This document shows, in pieces, positions 1 to 7,615 of a stretch of 17,549 nucleotides of DNA; within the stretch, counting starts at the first letter, position 1; every line of letters starts with the position of its first letter. A program made the translations under genes and the position numbers. The stretch is from Treponema sp. (lineage in GTDB: Bacteria; Spirochaetota; Spirochaetia; Treponematales; Breznakiellaceae): NCBI GenBank assembly GCA_031275535.1, contig JAISOR010000247.1, positions 1-17,549 on the forward strand. Direction: 5' to 3'. The notes under the pieces were generated by a model, which saw only the letters and a program-made list of their open reading frames with translations, was not told the DNA's origin and made no database searches.

Positions 1-104
1 CCGGAGGTTCCCGGGCTCCGGGGCGGGCTCCACAGGTTAGTGAGCCGGGGAAATTCCCGCTCCCCCGCGGTTTAGCCGGCCAGGGCTCAATCCGCGGCGC
101 CCTA

Positions 105-133
105 TTGCATAAAGGAACATTTATGAGTATATT
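105..133 (+). promoter_or_regulatory. Promoter of the tandem-TetR regulator gene
   Basis: A -35 box TTGCAT (105-110) and a -10 box TATATT (128-133) are separated by exactly 17 bases, which fits a sigma70-type promoter. Transcription would start near 140, inside the 20-bp palindrome that follows. The regulator could then shut off its own transcription. The boxes are seen in the sequence; promoter activity and autoregulation are inferred. Confidence 0.65.
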
Positions 134-137
134 AAAT

Positions 138-157
138 GTTACCGACCGGTCGGTAAC
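138..157. promoter_or_regulatory. Perfect 20-bp palindromic operator, probable TetR-family binding site
   Basis: GTTACCGACCGGTCGGTAAC is a perfect palindrome with no spacer. Its core resembles operators bound by many TetR-family dimers. It sits 4 bases after the -10 box and overlaps the predicted transcription start of the downstream TetR-type gene, which is the classic place for an autorepressor. No second copy was found upstream of the efflux operon, so control of the pump would have to come through read-through or through another site. Confidence 0.75.
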
Positions 158-170
158 ACAATGTGACTAA

Positions 171-202
171 GCTTGCCCTGAAACCACGGTTTTAGGGCAA
201 GC
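171..202. repeat. 15-bp stem hairpin in the regulator leader
   Basis: Arms 171-185 and 188-202 pair over 15 bp with one G.T wobble and a 2-base gap. The top of the stem (gaaacc ac ggtttt) resembles the B-type palindromes at 1593-1625 and 3351-3385, while the lower arm differs. It lies in the 5' leader of the regulator mRNA, 40 bases before the start codon, and has no T-tract. It may be a divergent member of that repeat family or a leader hairpin that affects translation. Confidence 0.55.
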
Positions 203-241
203 CGGCTGTGTGGAGGCCAAATTTTCCGGCGGCGGGTGGTT

Positions 242-1468
242 ATGGCGCGGCTAACGAAAACGGACATCATAAACACCGCCTTTAAGACCTGGGGGCGGAA
301 GTTTTACCAGCAAACCAGCCTCTCCCTGCTGGCCCGGGATTTGGGGGTTACGAAAGCGGCCTTGTACCGGCATTTCAAAGGCAAACAAGCCCTGCTGGAC
401 GCCATGTACCAGTCTTTTTTCGATCGGTATGCGGCGTTTATTAAACCCGGTTACACCAAAGCCATTGAAACCACGGATTTAATAGAAGGCCAGTTTATCA
501 TGATGCGGGCCATCGTGGAGTATTACGCCCGCAACATAGATATTTCTATCTTCTCGTTTTTTATGGTCTACGGTACACGGGAGCCGGAGTGGCTGCTGGC
601 TGAATTGGCCCGCCGGGGTGTGGATATGCGGAAAATACGCCCCCCGGACAAGGATGCCGAAACCTATCCGCCCATATTCCAGCTGATCCTGGTAAGCCTG
701 GCCTTTTGGGTGGCCAGTTTCCACCGATACAGCCATGCCCCGGAGGAGGCCCCGACGGATGAGCAGGTCTCCGGGCTTATCCGGTGGATCGAGGAGAAGA
801 TCGCCGGGGGATTGGGACTGCGCCGGGATATGGTGGACCGCATCAATTTTGAGGAACTTGAACGGGCCCTGCCCCACGGCTTGTTGGATACGCTGGAAGA
901 CGAGGGGCTGCTCAAGGCGGTGGCGGGAGCGGTGGCCGAGGCGGGGCCCTGGAACGCCTCGATGGATATGGTGGCCCGCCGCTCGGGCTTATCCAAAAGC
1001 GGCCTCTACGCCCACTTTAAAAACAAGCAGGATATGCTCAGGCAGCTTTTCCTCACCGAATTTGAGCGGATTCTCGCCTATGCCGGGGCGGCGATCCGGG
1101 TGTCGGCCGTCCCCGAGGAGCAGTTTTACCTGGCCGTTGCCGGGGTGGCGGACTACCTCCGTTCCCGGCCGGAGATCCTTACCGCCATGGGCTGGCTCAA
1201 GACCCGGCGGATCGATCTGGGACAGCCGGCTCCCTCCCAAATCTACCGGATCTTTTCGGACATCAGGATCAACGGCAACGAGGTCCTGGAGGGCCTCTCC
1301 GAATCCTTAAAGGAACAGACCGCCCAATGGATCCTGTTCCTCACCGCGAGCGTCCTCATGCGCCGCCCCCCGGGCATGGCGGTTTCAGAAATTCCGAACA
1401 AAAGCCTGCGAATTTTATATAAATTCATCGCCTTGGGAATAAATGGGTATAAATCATGTTACCAATAG
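242..1468 (+). CDS. Transcriptional regulator with two TetR DNA-binding domains
   Basis: This is a cytoplasmic DNA-binding protein of about 408 residues, roughly twice the usual TetR length. The first TetR N-terminal domain covers about residues 5-65, with recognition helix LGVTKAALYRHF. A ligand-type helical region follows. A second TetR-like HTH appears around residues 238-265 (SGLSKSGLYAHFKNKQ), with another helical C-terminal domain. The chain therefore looks like two TetR monomers fused in tandem. The start is uncertain: ATG at 242 or an in-frame GTG at 236, with only weak G-rich sequence as ribosome binding site for either. A 20-bp palindrome lies over the predicted transcription start, which suggests autoregulation. 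The efflux operon begins 314 bases downstream on the same strand, so a drug-responsive local regulator is the natural guess. The ligand is unknown. Confidence 0.9.
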   Translation: MARLTKTDIINTAFKTWGRKFYQQTSLSLLARDLGVTKAALYRHFKGKQALLDAMYQSFFDRYAAFIKPGYTKAIETTDLIEGQFIMMRAIVEYYARNIDISIFSFFMVYGTREPEWLLAELARRGVDMRKIRPPDKDAETYPPIFQLILVSLAFWVASFHRYSHAPEEAPTDEQVSGLIRWIEEKIAGGLGLRRDMVDRINFEELERALPHGLLDTLEDEGLLKAVAGAVAEAGPWNASMDMVARRSGLSKSGLYAHFKNKQDMLRQLFLTEFERILAYAGAAIRVSAVPEEQFYLAVAGVADYLRSRPEILTAMGWLKTRRIDLGQPAPSQIYRIFSDIRINGNEVLEGLSESLKEQTAQWILFLTASVLMRRPPGMAVSEIPNKSLRILYKFIALGINGYKSCYQ

Positions 1469-1485
1469 GTTATATTTTTTTATAT

Positions 1486-1523
1486 AGAAGCTGTTCCAAA
1501 ACTTCAGTTTTGGAACAGCTTCT
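1486..1523. repeat. Palindromic repeat, A-type hairpin (copy 1)
   Basis: Two perfect 18-base arms (1486-1503 and 1506-1523) flank a 2-base centre, giving the apex aaaact-tc-agtttt. It starts 17 bases after the regulator stop codon, so it could act as a 3' stabiliser or weak terminator, but no T-tract follows. The same apex with different lower arms recurs at 3272-3302 and, reversed, at 10232-10260. Confidence 0.8.
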
Positions 1524-1530
1524 TACCCCT

Positions 1531-1587
1531 GGAGAAAATTGCATAAGCCGCAAGTGCTTACTTTATAAGAAATGGGCAATTTTCTCC
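1531..1587. repeat. Central 12-bp stem between A and B palindromes
   Basis: ggagaaaattgc (1531-1542) pairs perfectly with gcaattttctcc (1576-1587). The 33-base interior holds a further 5-bp stem (taagc/gctta, 1544-1548 and 1556-1560). It lies exactly between the two flanking hairpins, so 1486-1625 folds as three consecutive stems. It may be part of one composite mobile repeat or a structured leader of the efflux mRNA. Confidence 0.6.
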
Positions 1588-1592
1588 CCAAG

Positions 1593-1625
1593 CCAGTTCC
1601 AAAACCAACCGGGTTTTGGAACTGG
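1593..1625. repeat. Palindromic repeat, B-type hairpin (copy 1)
   Basis: Perfect 14-base arms (1593-1606 and 1612-1625) enclose the loop aaccg. The apex aaaacc-aaccg-ggtttt is identical to the copy at 3351-3385, whereas the lower arms differ and co-vary. The arm core gttccaaaac is shared with the A hairpin of this locus, so A and B arms could also cross-pair. Confidence 0.8.
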
Positions 1626-1782
1626 CCCTATAGTAAAAGACGGCAAGAAGCCGTAAAAGGCCGCGCCTGGTGCGGGCCTATAACATTGATTGACCAGGAG
1701 GACCGCGGGATGGTTTGGTTCCGCGTTCCCCGGCGGGTTCGGTGGTTAAACACGTCCCTATGGTCAATAGAAGGAGTTTTCC
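1626..1782 (+). other. Leader of the efflux operon
   Basis: This is the remainder of the 314-base gap between the regulator and the efflux operon; the first part holds the hairpins. A spaced inverted repeat attgacc (1689-1695) / ggtcaat (1762-1768) flanks most of it. A strong ribosome binding site aaggag (1771-1776) lies 6 bases before the tolC-like start. No convincing promoter or copy of the upstream 20-bp palindrome was found, so the operon may be co-transcribed with the regulator. Confidence 0.4.
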
Positions 1783-3252
1783 ATGATCTCACTTTTTCAC
1801 GGCGCCCGATGGCGGAAATCAACAGCCTGCCCCCGGGACACAAAAATGCCCTTCCGTGAAGGGTTATGTCCCTGGGGGGGCCATAACAGCGGGTTCGGTC
1901 CGCCGGTCCTGGTATGCCTCTTCCTGATTTTTTCGGGGCCCGCCTTTGGCCAGGACCAGGGGGCTTCCGGGGTCCGGGTGATTTCCCCGGACGAGGCGGT
2001 GGAACTGGCCGTCAAAAACAACCTGGGGCTGGAATCCGTCCGGGTCGGCACGGGGACGAAAAAGCGGGCGTCGGATCTGTCCTGGAACCAGTTCATCCCC
2101 AGCGTTACCCTGGGGGGAAGTTTAAGCCGGGACAACAAGGCTTCTACCACGACGGTTTCGGTCATGCCGCCCATAGTGGTGGAAAATCCCCTGTGGCATA
2201 TCGGGGGATCCGTCCAGGCGTCCCTGACCCTCAACGCCGCCATGTTCGAGGCCCTGCGGACCCTCCGGCTGACCTACGAGGGGGGGCTTATCAGTTATGA
2301 AAAGGCCCGGGCCCAGCTTGAGCGGGACGTGCGGAAAGCCTACTACCAGATCCTCCTGGGCCAGGAAAACCTCGCCCTGCTCCGGCAGAGCTATGCCGCC
2401 GCCGAGCGGCAGGTGGCCATGGCCCAGGCCAATTACCGGGCGGGGCTGGCGCCGGAACTGACCGTGCTCCAGGCCCGGGTGTCCATGGAGAACCTGAAAC
2501 CCACCATAGACCAGACGGAACACGGCATTAACCTGAACATGGCCTCCCTGGCCAATTACCTGGGGCTTCCCCTGGACATGCGCTTTGAGCTTGTCCCGGT
2601 GGGGGAGGAGACGGTTTTTATCCCCCTGGATACGGCGGAACTCATCTCCCGGGCCGCTTCGGGAAAGCCGGACATTCTGGAACTGAAGCACCAGATACTG
2701 GCCCTGGAAAGCAGCCGGCGGGCCCGGATCTTTTCCCTGACCCCCTCGTTGACGGTGGGCTGGAATTCGAACCAGGTGTTTATCCGGGACCCCTGGAAGG
2801 ATAGCTGGGGAAACAAGGACTCCTGGCAGCAGTCCGGGGCCCTCACCCTCAGCCTGGGCTTGCAGCTCCACAGCCTCATCCCCTTCAGCCCGAATTTTCA
2901 GGCGGTAAAGGATCTGGACGACAATATCCGTACCGCCCATATCGGCCTTGCCCAGGCGATCCGGGGGACGGAGCTGGAGATTTACAGCGCCGTGATGTCC
3001 CTGGAACAGGCCCGAAGTACCGTGGAAGCCATGACCCTGACCGTGGAACTGGCGGAGCGGACCTACCGCCTGACCGAAGAAGCCTACCGGGCGGGCCTCC
3101 GGGAGGTGCTGGAAGTGCAAAGCGCCGAACTGGAACTACGCAAGGCCCGAATCGGGGTGTTGGAACAAAATTTTAATTATCTCAAGGGGCTTATCGACCT
3201 TGAATACGCCATCGGGGTTCCCTTCGGGACCCTTTCCGGGAGTCAGCTATGA
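1783..3252 (+). CDS. TolC/BesC-like outer-membrane efflux channel
   Basis: The product forms the outer-membrane exit duct of a tripartite pump. It has 489 residues, in the usual TolC range. After a long polar N-region (about 36 residues) a hydrophobic stretch VLVCLFLIFSG, ending in AFG before QDQ, looks like a signal peptide cleaved near residue 56. The mature part shows the two duplicated outer-membrane-efflux-protein repeats, with long amphipathic helices rich in A, Q and E (for example ERQVAMAQANYRAGLAP in the first, ERTYRLTEEAYRAGLREV in the second). The start is chosen on a strong aaggag site 6 bases upstream; an in-frame ATG at 1846 would shorten the N-region. The stop overlaps the adaptor start (ATGA), which indicates translational coupling. 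The order channel, adaptor, RND matches the Borrelia bes operon. Confidence 0.92.
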   Translation: MISLFHGARWRKSTACPRDTKMPFREGLCPWGGHNSGFGPPVLVCLFLIFSGPAFGQDQGASGVRVISPDEAVELAVKNNLGLESVRVGTGTKKRASDLSWNQFIPSVTLGGSLSRDNKASTTTVSVMPPIVVENPLWHIGGSVQASLTLNAAMFEALRTLRLTYEGGLISYEKARAQLERDVRKAYYQILLGQENLALLRQSYAAAERQVAMAQANYRAGLAPELTVLQARVSMENLKPTIDQTEHGINLNMASLANYLGLPLDMRFELVPVGEETVFIPLDTAELISRAASGKPDILELKHQILALESSRRARIFSLTPSLTVGWNSNQVFIRDPWKDSWGNKDSWQQSGALTLSLGLQLHSLIPFSPNFQAVKDLDDNIRTAHIGLAQAIRGTELEIYSAVMSLEQARSTVEAMTLTVELAERTYRLTEEAYRAGLREVLEVQSAELELRKARIGVLEQNFNYLKGLIDLEYAIGVPFGTLSGSQL

Positions 3253-4334
3253 AAAACATGCATATACCGGGGCTTTCCCAAAACTTCAGTTTTGGGGAAA
3301 GCATCCTTGGATTTATGGGAAAAAAGGGGCTTCGGACCGTTTTTTCAAAGGCCTTTCCCAAAACCAACCGGGTTTTGGGAAAGGCTCTGCCGGCGGCCGC
3401 TGTGGGGGCGGCGCTCATCATCGCGTCCGCGGGCTTTGCCGGATGCGACCGCTTCGGGGGGGGGAGCCCCGCCGCGCCGGGAGCCCCCGGGGCGGCGGCG
3501 GAGGTCCAGGTCTTCGCGGTGAACACCACCACCGCGGTCCAGGGACAGATCCAGGACTACCTGGCCCTCTCCGGGGATATCGTGGCAGGTTCCACGGTGG
3601 ACGCCTATTCCGACGTGGCCGGCAAGGTTACCCAGATCTATGTGGCCGTGGGAGACCAGGTCCGCCGGGGGGACCCCATCGCCGCGGTGGACCCCTCCAA
3701 GCCGGGGATGACCTATGTTCCCGGCATAACCCGGGCGCCCATAGGGGGGACCATCGTGTCCCTGCCCGCCCAGATGGGGATGACCATCAGCCAGACCGTA
3801 CCCGTGGCCCGGCTTACCGGGGGCAGCGCCCTGGAGATCCGGCTCTATGTGGCGGAGCGGTTTATCTCCAAGATGGCCCTGTCCCTGCCCTGCGAAATCA
3901 GCCTGGACGCCTTTCCCGGAGAGACCTTCCGGGGGAGCGTCCACGAGATAAGCCCCGTGGTGGATCCCGCGTCCCGGACCATGGAGGTCAAGGTGAACGT
4001 GGAGAATCCCGGGTCCCGGCTCAAGGCGGGGATGTTCGCCAAGGTGCGGATTATCACCGAGCGGAAGGACAACATCGTGAAGATCCCCGCGGGGGCCCTG
4101 ATCCAGCGGTTCGGGGAGGACTATGTCTTTACCGTCGAAACAGACCCCGCGGATCCGGCCTTTCAGGTGGCCCGCCGGAAAACGGTGGTTCCCGGCATCC
4201 TCATAGACGGGGTTCTGGAGATACAGCAGGGGCTTCTGCCGAACGAAGAGGTGGTTATCCGGGGCCAGACCCTTTTAGAAGACGGTTCCCGGATCAACGT
4301 GGTTGACCGGGCGGCGCCCCTGAGCGCCTATTAA
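3249..4334 (+). CDS. RND periplasmic adaptor (membrane fusion) lipoprotein, hairpin-less BesA type
   Basis: It bridges the RND pump and the TolC-like channel. The 361 residues begin with an unusual 46-residue polar N-region, then a hydrophobic segment (AAAVGAALIIASAGFAG) and Cys66, a probable lipidation site. The lipoyl half-motifs lie at about 116-148 and 162-188. Only about 13 residues (PSKPGMTYVPGIT) separate them, where most adaptors carry a long alpha-helical hairpin, so the TolC-docking coiled coil is missing, as in Borrelia BesA. A beta-barrel and a membrane-proximal domain follow. The start at 3249 is preceded by gggag and overlaps the channel gene stop; an alternative is ATG at 3315. 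Two palindromic repeats are read in frame as about residues 8-18 and 35-46, before the hydrophobic core, so they encode only signal-peptide N-region that is removed on maturation. Confidence 0.9.
   Translation: MKNMHIPGLSQNFSFGESILGFMGKKGLRTVFSKAFPKTNRVLGKALPAAAVGAALIIASAGFAGCDRFGGGSPAAPGAPGAAAEVQVFAVNTTTAVQGQIQDYLALSGDIVAGSTVDAYSDVAGKVTQIYVAVGDQVRRGDPIAAVDPSKPGMTYVPGITRAPIGGTIVSLPAQMGMTISQTVPVARLTGGSALEIRLYVAERFISKMALSLPCEISLDAFPGETFRGSVHEISPVVDPASRTMEVKVNVENPGSRLKAGMFAKVRIITERKDNIVKIPAGALIQRFGEDYVFTVETDPADPAFQVARRKTVVPGILIDGVLEIQQGLLPNEEVVIRGQTLLEDGSRINVVDRAAPLSAY
3272..3302. repeat. A-type palindromic repeat inside the adaptor gene (copy 2)
   Basis: Arms gctttcccaaaact (3272-3285) and its complement (3288-3302) pair, with one extra G bulged in the right arm. 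The apex is identical to that at 1486-1523. It lies within the coding region and translates as LSQNFSFGES. The bulged base is notable because it sets the frame entering the rest of the gene. Confidence 0.8.
3351..3385. repeat. B-type palindromic repeat inside the adaptor gene (copy 2)
   Basis: Perfect 15-base arms (3351-3365 and 3371-3385) enclose loop aaccg, the same loop and apex as at 1593-1625. It is read in frame as AFPKTNRVLGKA just before the hydrophobic part of the signal peptide. The span from A to B (3272-3385) is 114 bases, a multiple of three. Confidence 0.8.
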
Positions 4335-4348
4335 GGAGATCGAAAGCC

Positions 4349-7300
4349 ATGAGTTTTGCAAAAACCGCGGTTTCGCGGCCCACGACTATATTTATCATTT
4401 TCCTGCTCCTCATCGGGCTGGGGATCTTCGCCATGGTGAACCTTCCCATCGATCTGATGCCGGAAATCAACCCTCCCTACCTGGTGGTATTTACCAGCTA
4501 TACCGGAGCGGGTCCCGAGGAGGTGGAACGATCCGTCACCCGGACCCTGGAGGCGGCCCTGTCCAGTGTTTCCAACCTGGTGGAGGTGAACTCCACCTCA
4601 TCCAAGGGCTCCAGCATGGTGATGATGGAGTTCAACTACGGGACTGACCTGGCGGACGCATCCAACTCCGTCCGGGACGCCCTGGAGCGGATCCGGAACT
4701 ACATGCCCACCGGGGCGGATACCCCCACGATCTTCCGGTTTGATCCCTCCATGATCCCCATTATGGGCCTCATGGTGACGGGGAACCGTTCCCCGGAGGA
4801 GCTGCGGGAACTGGCGGAGGACACCATCGTGCCCCGGATAGAGCAGACCCCGGGGGTGGCCACCGCCAGCGTCAACGGGGGGCGGGAGAAGATCATCCGG
4901 GTGGAGATCCCCCAGTCCCGGCTTGAAGCCTACGGCCTCACCGTAACCCAGATACAGCAGATGCTGGCGGCCCAGAACATGCAGGTTGCCGCGGGAACCA
5001 TCACCGAGGGGGGGCTTTCCTACCTGCTGACCACCATGGGGGAATATTCCTCCCTGGAGCAGATCCGGAACACGGTGATATCCTACAAGGGCGGGGGGGC
5101 GTCCGCCGGCGGCCAGGTGGAACTGCCCCGGAGCGTGTACCTCCGGGACATTGCCGATGTGTTTGAAGGCTACCGGGATGAGACCAGCGCCGTTTTTGTC
5201 AACGGGACCCCCGCGGTGATGATGTCGGTCCAGAAGCAGAGCGGTAAGAATTCCGTGCAGACCGCCCGGGAACTGCGGACCCGGCTGGAGCGGATGACCC
5301 GGGAACTCCCCCAGGACATCAAAATTACCGAACTCTACAATACGACCGATCAGATAGAAAATTCCCTGAACCAGGTTACCTCCACCGCCCTTTCGGGGGC
5401 CATCCTGGCGGTGCTTATCCTCTTCATCTTCCTCAGGTCCATAAAGCCGACCCTGATCATCGGCATCAGTATCCCGGTGTCCATTGTCATCACCATGATG
5501 ATGATGTACTTCGGGGGGCTTACCCTGAACCTGATGACCATGGCGGGGCTGATCCTGGGCATCGGGATGCTGGTGGATAATTCCATCGTCATCCTGGAAA
5601 ATATTTACCACTACCGGGAAAAGGGGGCCAAGCTGAACACCGCGGCGGTGCTGGGCACCCAGGAGATGATCGTGGCGATCATCGCGTCCACCCTGACCAC
5701 CATCTGCGTGTTCGCCCCCCTGGTGGCTTTTCAGGGGATGCTGGAAATGGCCGGGGAGATGTTCGCGGGTCTGGCCTTTACGGTGGTCATATCCCTGGCC
5801 ATTTCCCTCCTGACGGCAATCGTTTTGGTTCCGGTCCTGTCCAGCCACTACTTTCCCCTGGTTACCCGGAAGCAGAAGCCTCTGCGGGGGGCCGTGGCGG
5901 CGCTTGACGGGGTATTCGGAAAGTTTTTTACCGCCCTGGAAAACCTCTACCGCCGGGCGATTAACCGGGTTTTGCGGCATAAACTGATCGTCATCCTGGT
6001 CCTGCTGGCCCTGTTTGTGGGGAGCCTCTTTATGATCCCCGTGGTGGGCTGGGTCTTTATGCCCCAGCAGGAGGCGGATTCGGTCAGCATCAACGTAACC
6101 CTCCCCATGGGCACCCCCCTGCCGGAAACCGAGGCGGTGCTGCGGCAGATCCAGCTCATTGTGGAGAAGGAAGTCCGGGGCTATGAACGGCTGACCCTCA
6201 ACGCCGGGGGCGGCGGCATGATGGGCATGGGAGGGGGCAGCAACTCCGGTTCCCTGCGGATAAACCTTCCCGCCTACCAGGACCGGATCGACAGCGCCGA
6301 CGACATTAAAGCAAAAATGCGGGCCCACTTCAACGAATTCCCCGGGGTAACCTTTAACTTCGGCGGGGGCGGCATGAGCATGGGGAGCGGCAATCCCATC
6401 GATATCGTGATCAGAACCGACGACCTGGTAAAGGGGAAGGCCCTGGCGGAAAAAATCGCCGGCCTCATCCGGGAACGGATCCCCGACGCTACCGAACCCC
6501 GGGTGGACCTGCAGGACGGGCTCCCCCAGATCGAAATTGAGCTTGACCGGGACCGGCTCTACGCCCTGGGGCTCAATACCCTGACCGTGGGGAACGAGAT
6601 CAAAGCCGCGGTGGACGGCATCACCGCCACCCGGTACAAGAGCGGGGGCCACGATTACGACGTGGTGCTCATCCTCGCCGAAGCGGACCGGAGTACCCGG
6701 CCCGCCCTGGACCACATCTTCGTGAACAGCCAGGTGGCGGGCAGGGTGCCCCTCTCCAGTTTCGCCTCCTACCGGGAAGGCACCGGCCCCCTGACCATCA
6801 GCCGGGAAAACCAGAGCCGGGTGATCCACGTAACCGCCGGGGCGGTGCCAGGCACCAAGATCAACATCCTGGAAGGCCAGGTCCGGAGCCTTATCACCGC
6901 GGAGATCCCCGCGGAGGACGACGTGATCATCGAATACGCCGGGGATAACGCGGATATGATGGAGATGATGGGCCGCTTCGTCCTGATCATGATAGTGGCG
7001 ATCTTCCTGGTTTTTGGGGTCATGGCCAGTTTGTTTGAGTCCTTCCGGGACCCCTTTATCATCATCTTTACCATTCCCCTGTCGGTGATCGGGATAGTGG
7101 CGATATACCTTATCACCGGCACCACCTTCAACATCCTGACCGCGGTGGGGCTGCTGGTCCTGATGGGGGTTATCGTGAACAACGGCATCGTCCTGGTGGA
7201 TTACACCAACCTGCTCCGCAAACGGGGGCTTCCCCTGCACCAGGCCTGCGTGGAGGCCGCGGGGAACCGGCTGCGGCCCATCCTGATGACCACCCTGACC

Positions 7301-7615
7301 ACGATCCTGGGCCTGGTCCCCATGGCCTTTTTCCCCGGGGAGGGCTCGGAACTGGTGGCCCCCATCGGCAAGACCGTACTGGGGGGGCTCTCCTTCGGCA
7401 CCCTGATGACCCTGTTCCTCATGCCCACCATCTACGCCATTATGAACAAACGTTCCGATGAGCGGGAGGCCCGGGCCGCGGCCCGCCGGGAGCGGATCGC
7501 CGCGGGGCTCTCAAAAAAACAGGGGCAAAGACAGGCCCTGTCCGATCAGGGGGCCGCCTCCCTGGGCAGCGGCCCGGCGCCCGGCTCCGGGCAGATTGGG
7601 GAGGCCGGAATATGA
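4349..7615 (+). CDS. RND efflux pump inner-membrane permease (HAE-1 family, BesB/AcrB-like)
   Basis: This 1088-residue inner-membrane proton-driven transporter would pump drugs or other amphiphiles from periplasm or membrane into the channel. It opens with the typical N-terminal helix and the LPIDLMPEINPP motif. The large periplasmic loops and two sets of transmembrane helices follow (blocks near residues 345-500 and 870-1030). The charged relay differs from AcrB: transmembrane helix 4 has GMLVDNSIVILENI, so Asp410 is followed by Asn, and helix 10 has VNNGIVLVDY at the place of the AcrB lysine. Gly/Met-rich loops occur near residues 618-636 and 671-685. A hydrophilic, charged tail of about 60 residues extends past the last helix, making it longer than AcrB (about 1,050). 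A taaggag site precedes the ATG by 12 bases. The stop overlaps the next gene. Confidence 0.95.
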   Translation: MSFAKTAVSRPTTIFIIFLLLIGLGIFAMVNLPIDLMPEINPPYLVVFTSYTGAGPEEVERSVTRTLEAALSSVSNLVEVNSTSSKGSSMVMMEFNYGTDLADASNSVRDALERIRNYMPTGADTPTIFRFDPSMIPIMGLMVTGNRSPEELRELAEDTIVPRIEQTPGVATASVNGGREKIIRVEIPQSRLEAYGLTVTQIQQMLAAQNMQVAAGTITEGGLSYLLTTMGEYSSLEQIRNTVISYKGGGASAGGQVELPRSVYLRDIADVFEGYRDETSAVFVNGTPAVMMSVQKQSGKNSVQTARELRTRLERMTRELPQDIKITELYNTTDQIENSLNQVTSTALSGAILAVLILFIFLRSIKPTLIIGISIPVSIVITMMMMYFGGLTLNLMTMAGLILGIGMLVDNSIVILENIYHYREKGAKLNTAAVLGTQEMIVAIIASTLTTICVFAPLVAFQGMLEMAGEMFAGLAFTVVISLAISLLTAIVLVPVLSSHYFPLVTRKQKPLRGAVAALDGVFGKFFTALENLYRRAINRVLRHKLIVILVLLALFVGSLFMIPVVGWVFMPQQEADSVSINVTLPMGTPLPETEAVLRQIQLIVEKEVRGYERLTLNAGGGGMMGMGGGSNSGSLRINLPAYQDRIDSADDIKAKMRAHFNEFPGVTFNFGGGGMSMGSGNPIDIVIRTDDLVKGKALAEKIAGLIRERIPDATEPRVDLQDGLPQIEIELDRDRLYALGLNTLTVGNEIKAAVDGITATRYKSGGHDYDVVLILAEADRSTRPALDHIFVNSQVAGRVPLSSFASYREGTGPLTISRENQSRVIHVTAGAVPGTKINILEGQVRSLITAEIPAEDDVIIEYAGDNADMMEMMGRFVLIMIVAIFLVFGVMASLFESFRDPFIIIFTIPLSVIGIVAIYLITGTTFNILTAVGLLVLMGVIVNNGIVLVDYTNLLRKRGLPLHQACVEAAGNRLRPILMTTLTTILGLVPMAFFPGEGSELVAPIGKTVLGGLSFGTLMTLFLMPTIYAIMNKRSDEREARAAARRERIAAGLSKKQGQRQALSDQGAASLGSGPAPGSGQIGEAGI

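Noticed and set aside
123..170. 15-codon leader ORF before the regulator, with aagga upstream
   Set aside because: The strong -10 box at 128-133 lies inside it, so the transcript would begin after its start codon.
1486..1523. Rho-independent terminator of the regulator gene
   Set aside because: The stem is strong, but no T-tract follows it, and the same palindrome occurs inside a coding region, so a repeat is the better call.
1456..1656. 66-codon open frame across the hairpins after the regulator
   Set aside because: It is made mostly of palindromic repeat sequence and overlaps the regulator end, with no ribosome binding site.
4598..7240. Antisense open frame of about 880 codons opposite the RND gene
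   Set aside because: It is rich in His, Gly, Asp and Gln, as expected for the reverse of codons for a GC-rich membrane protein. It has no start signal or recognisable domain.
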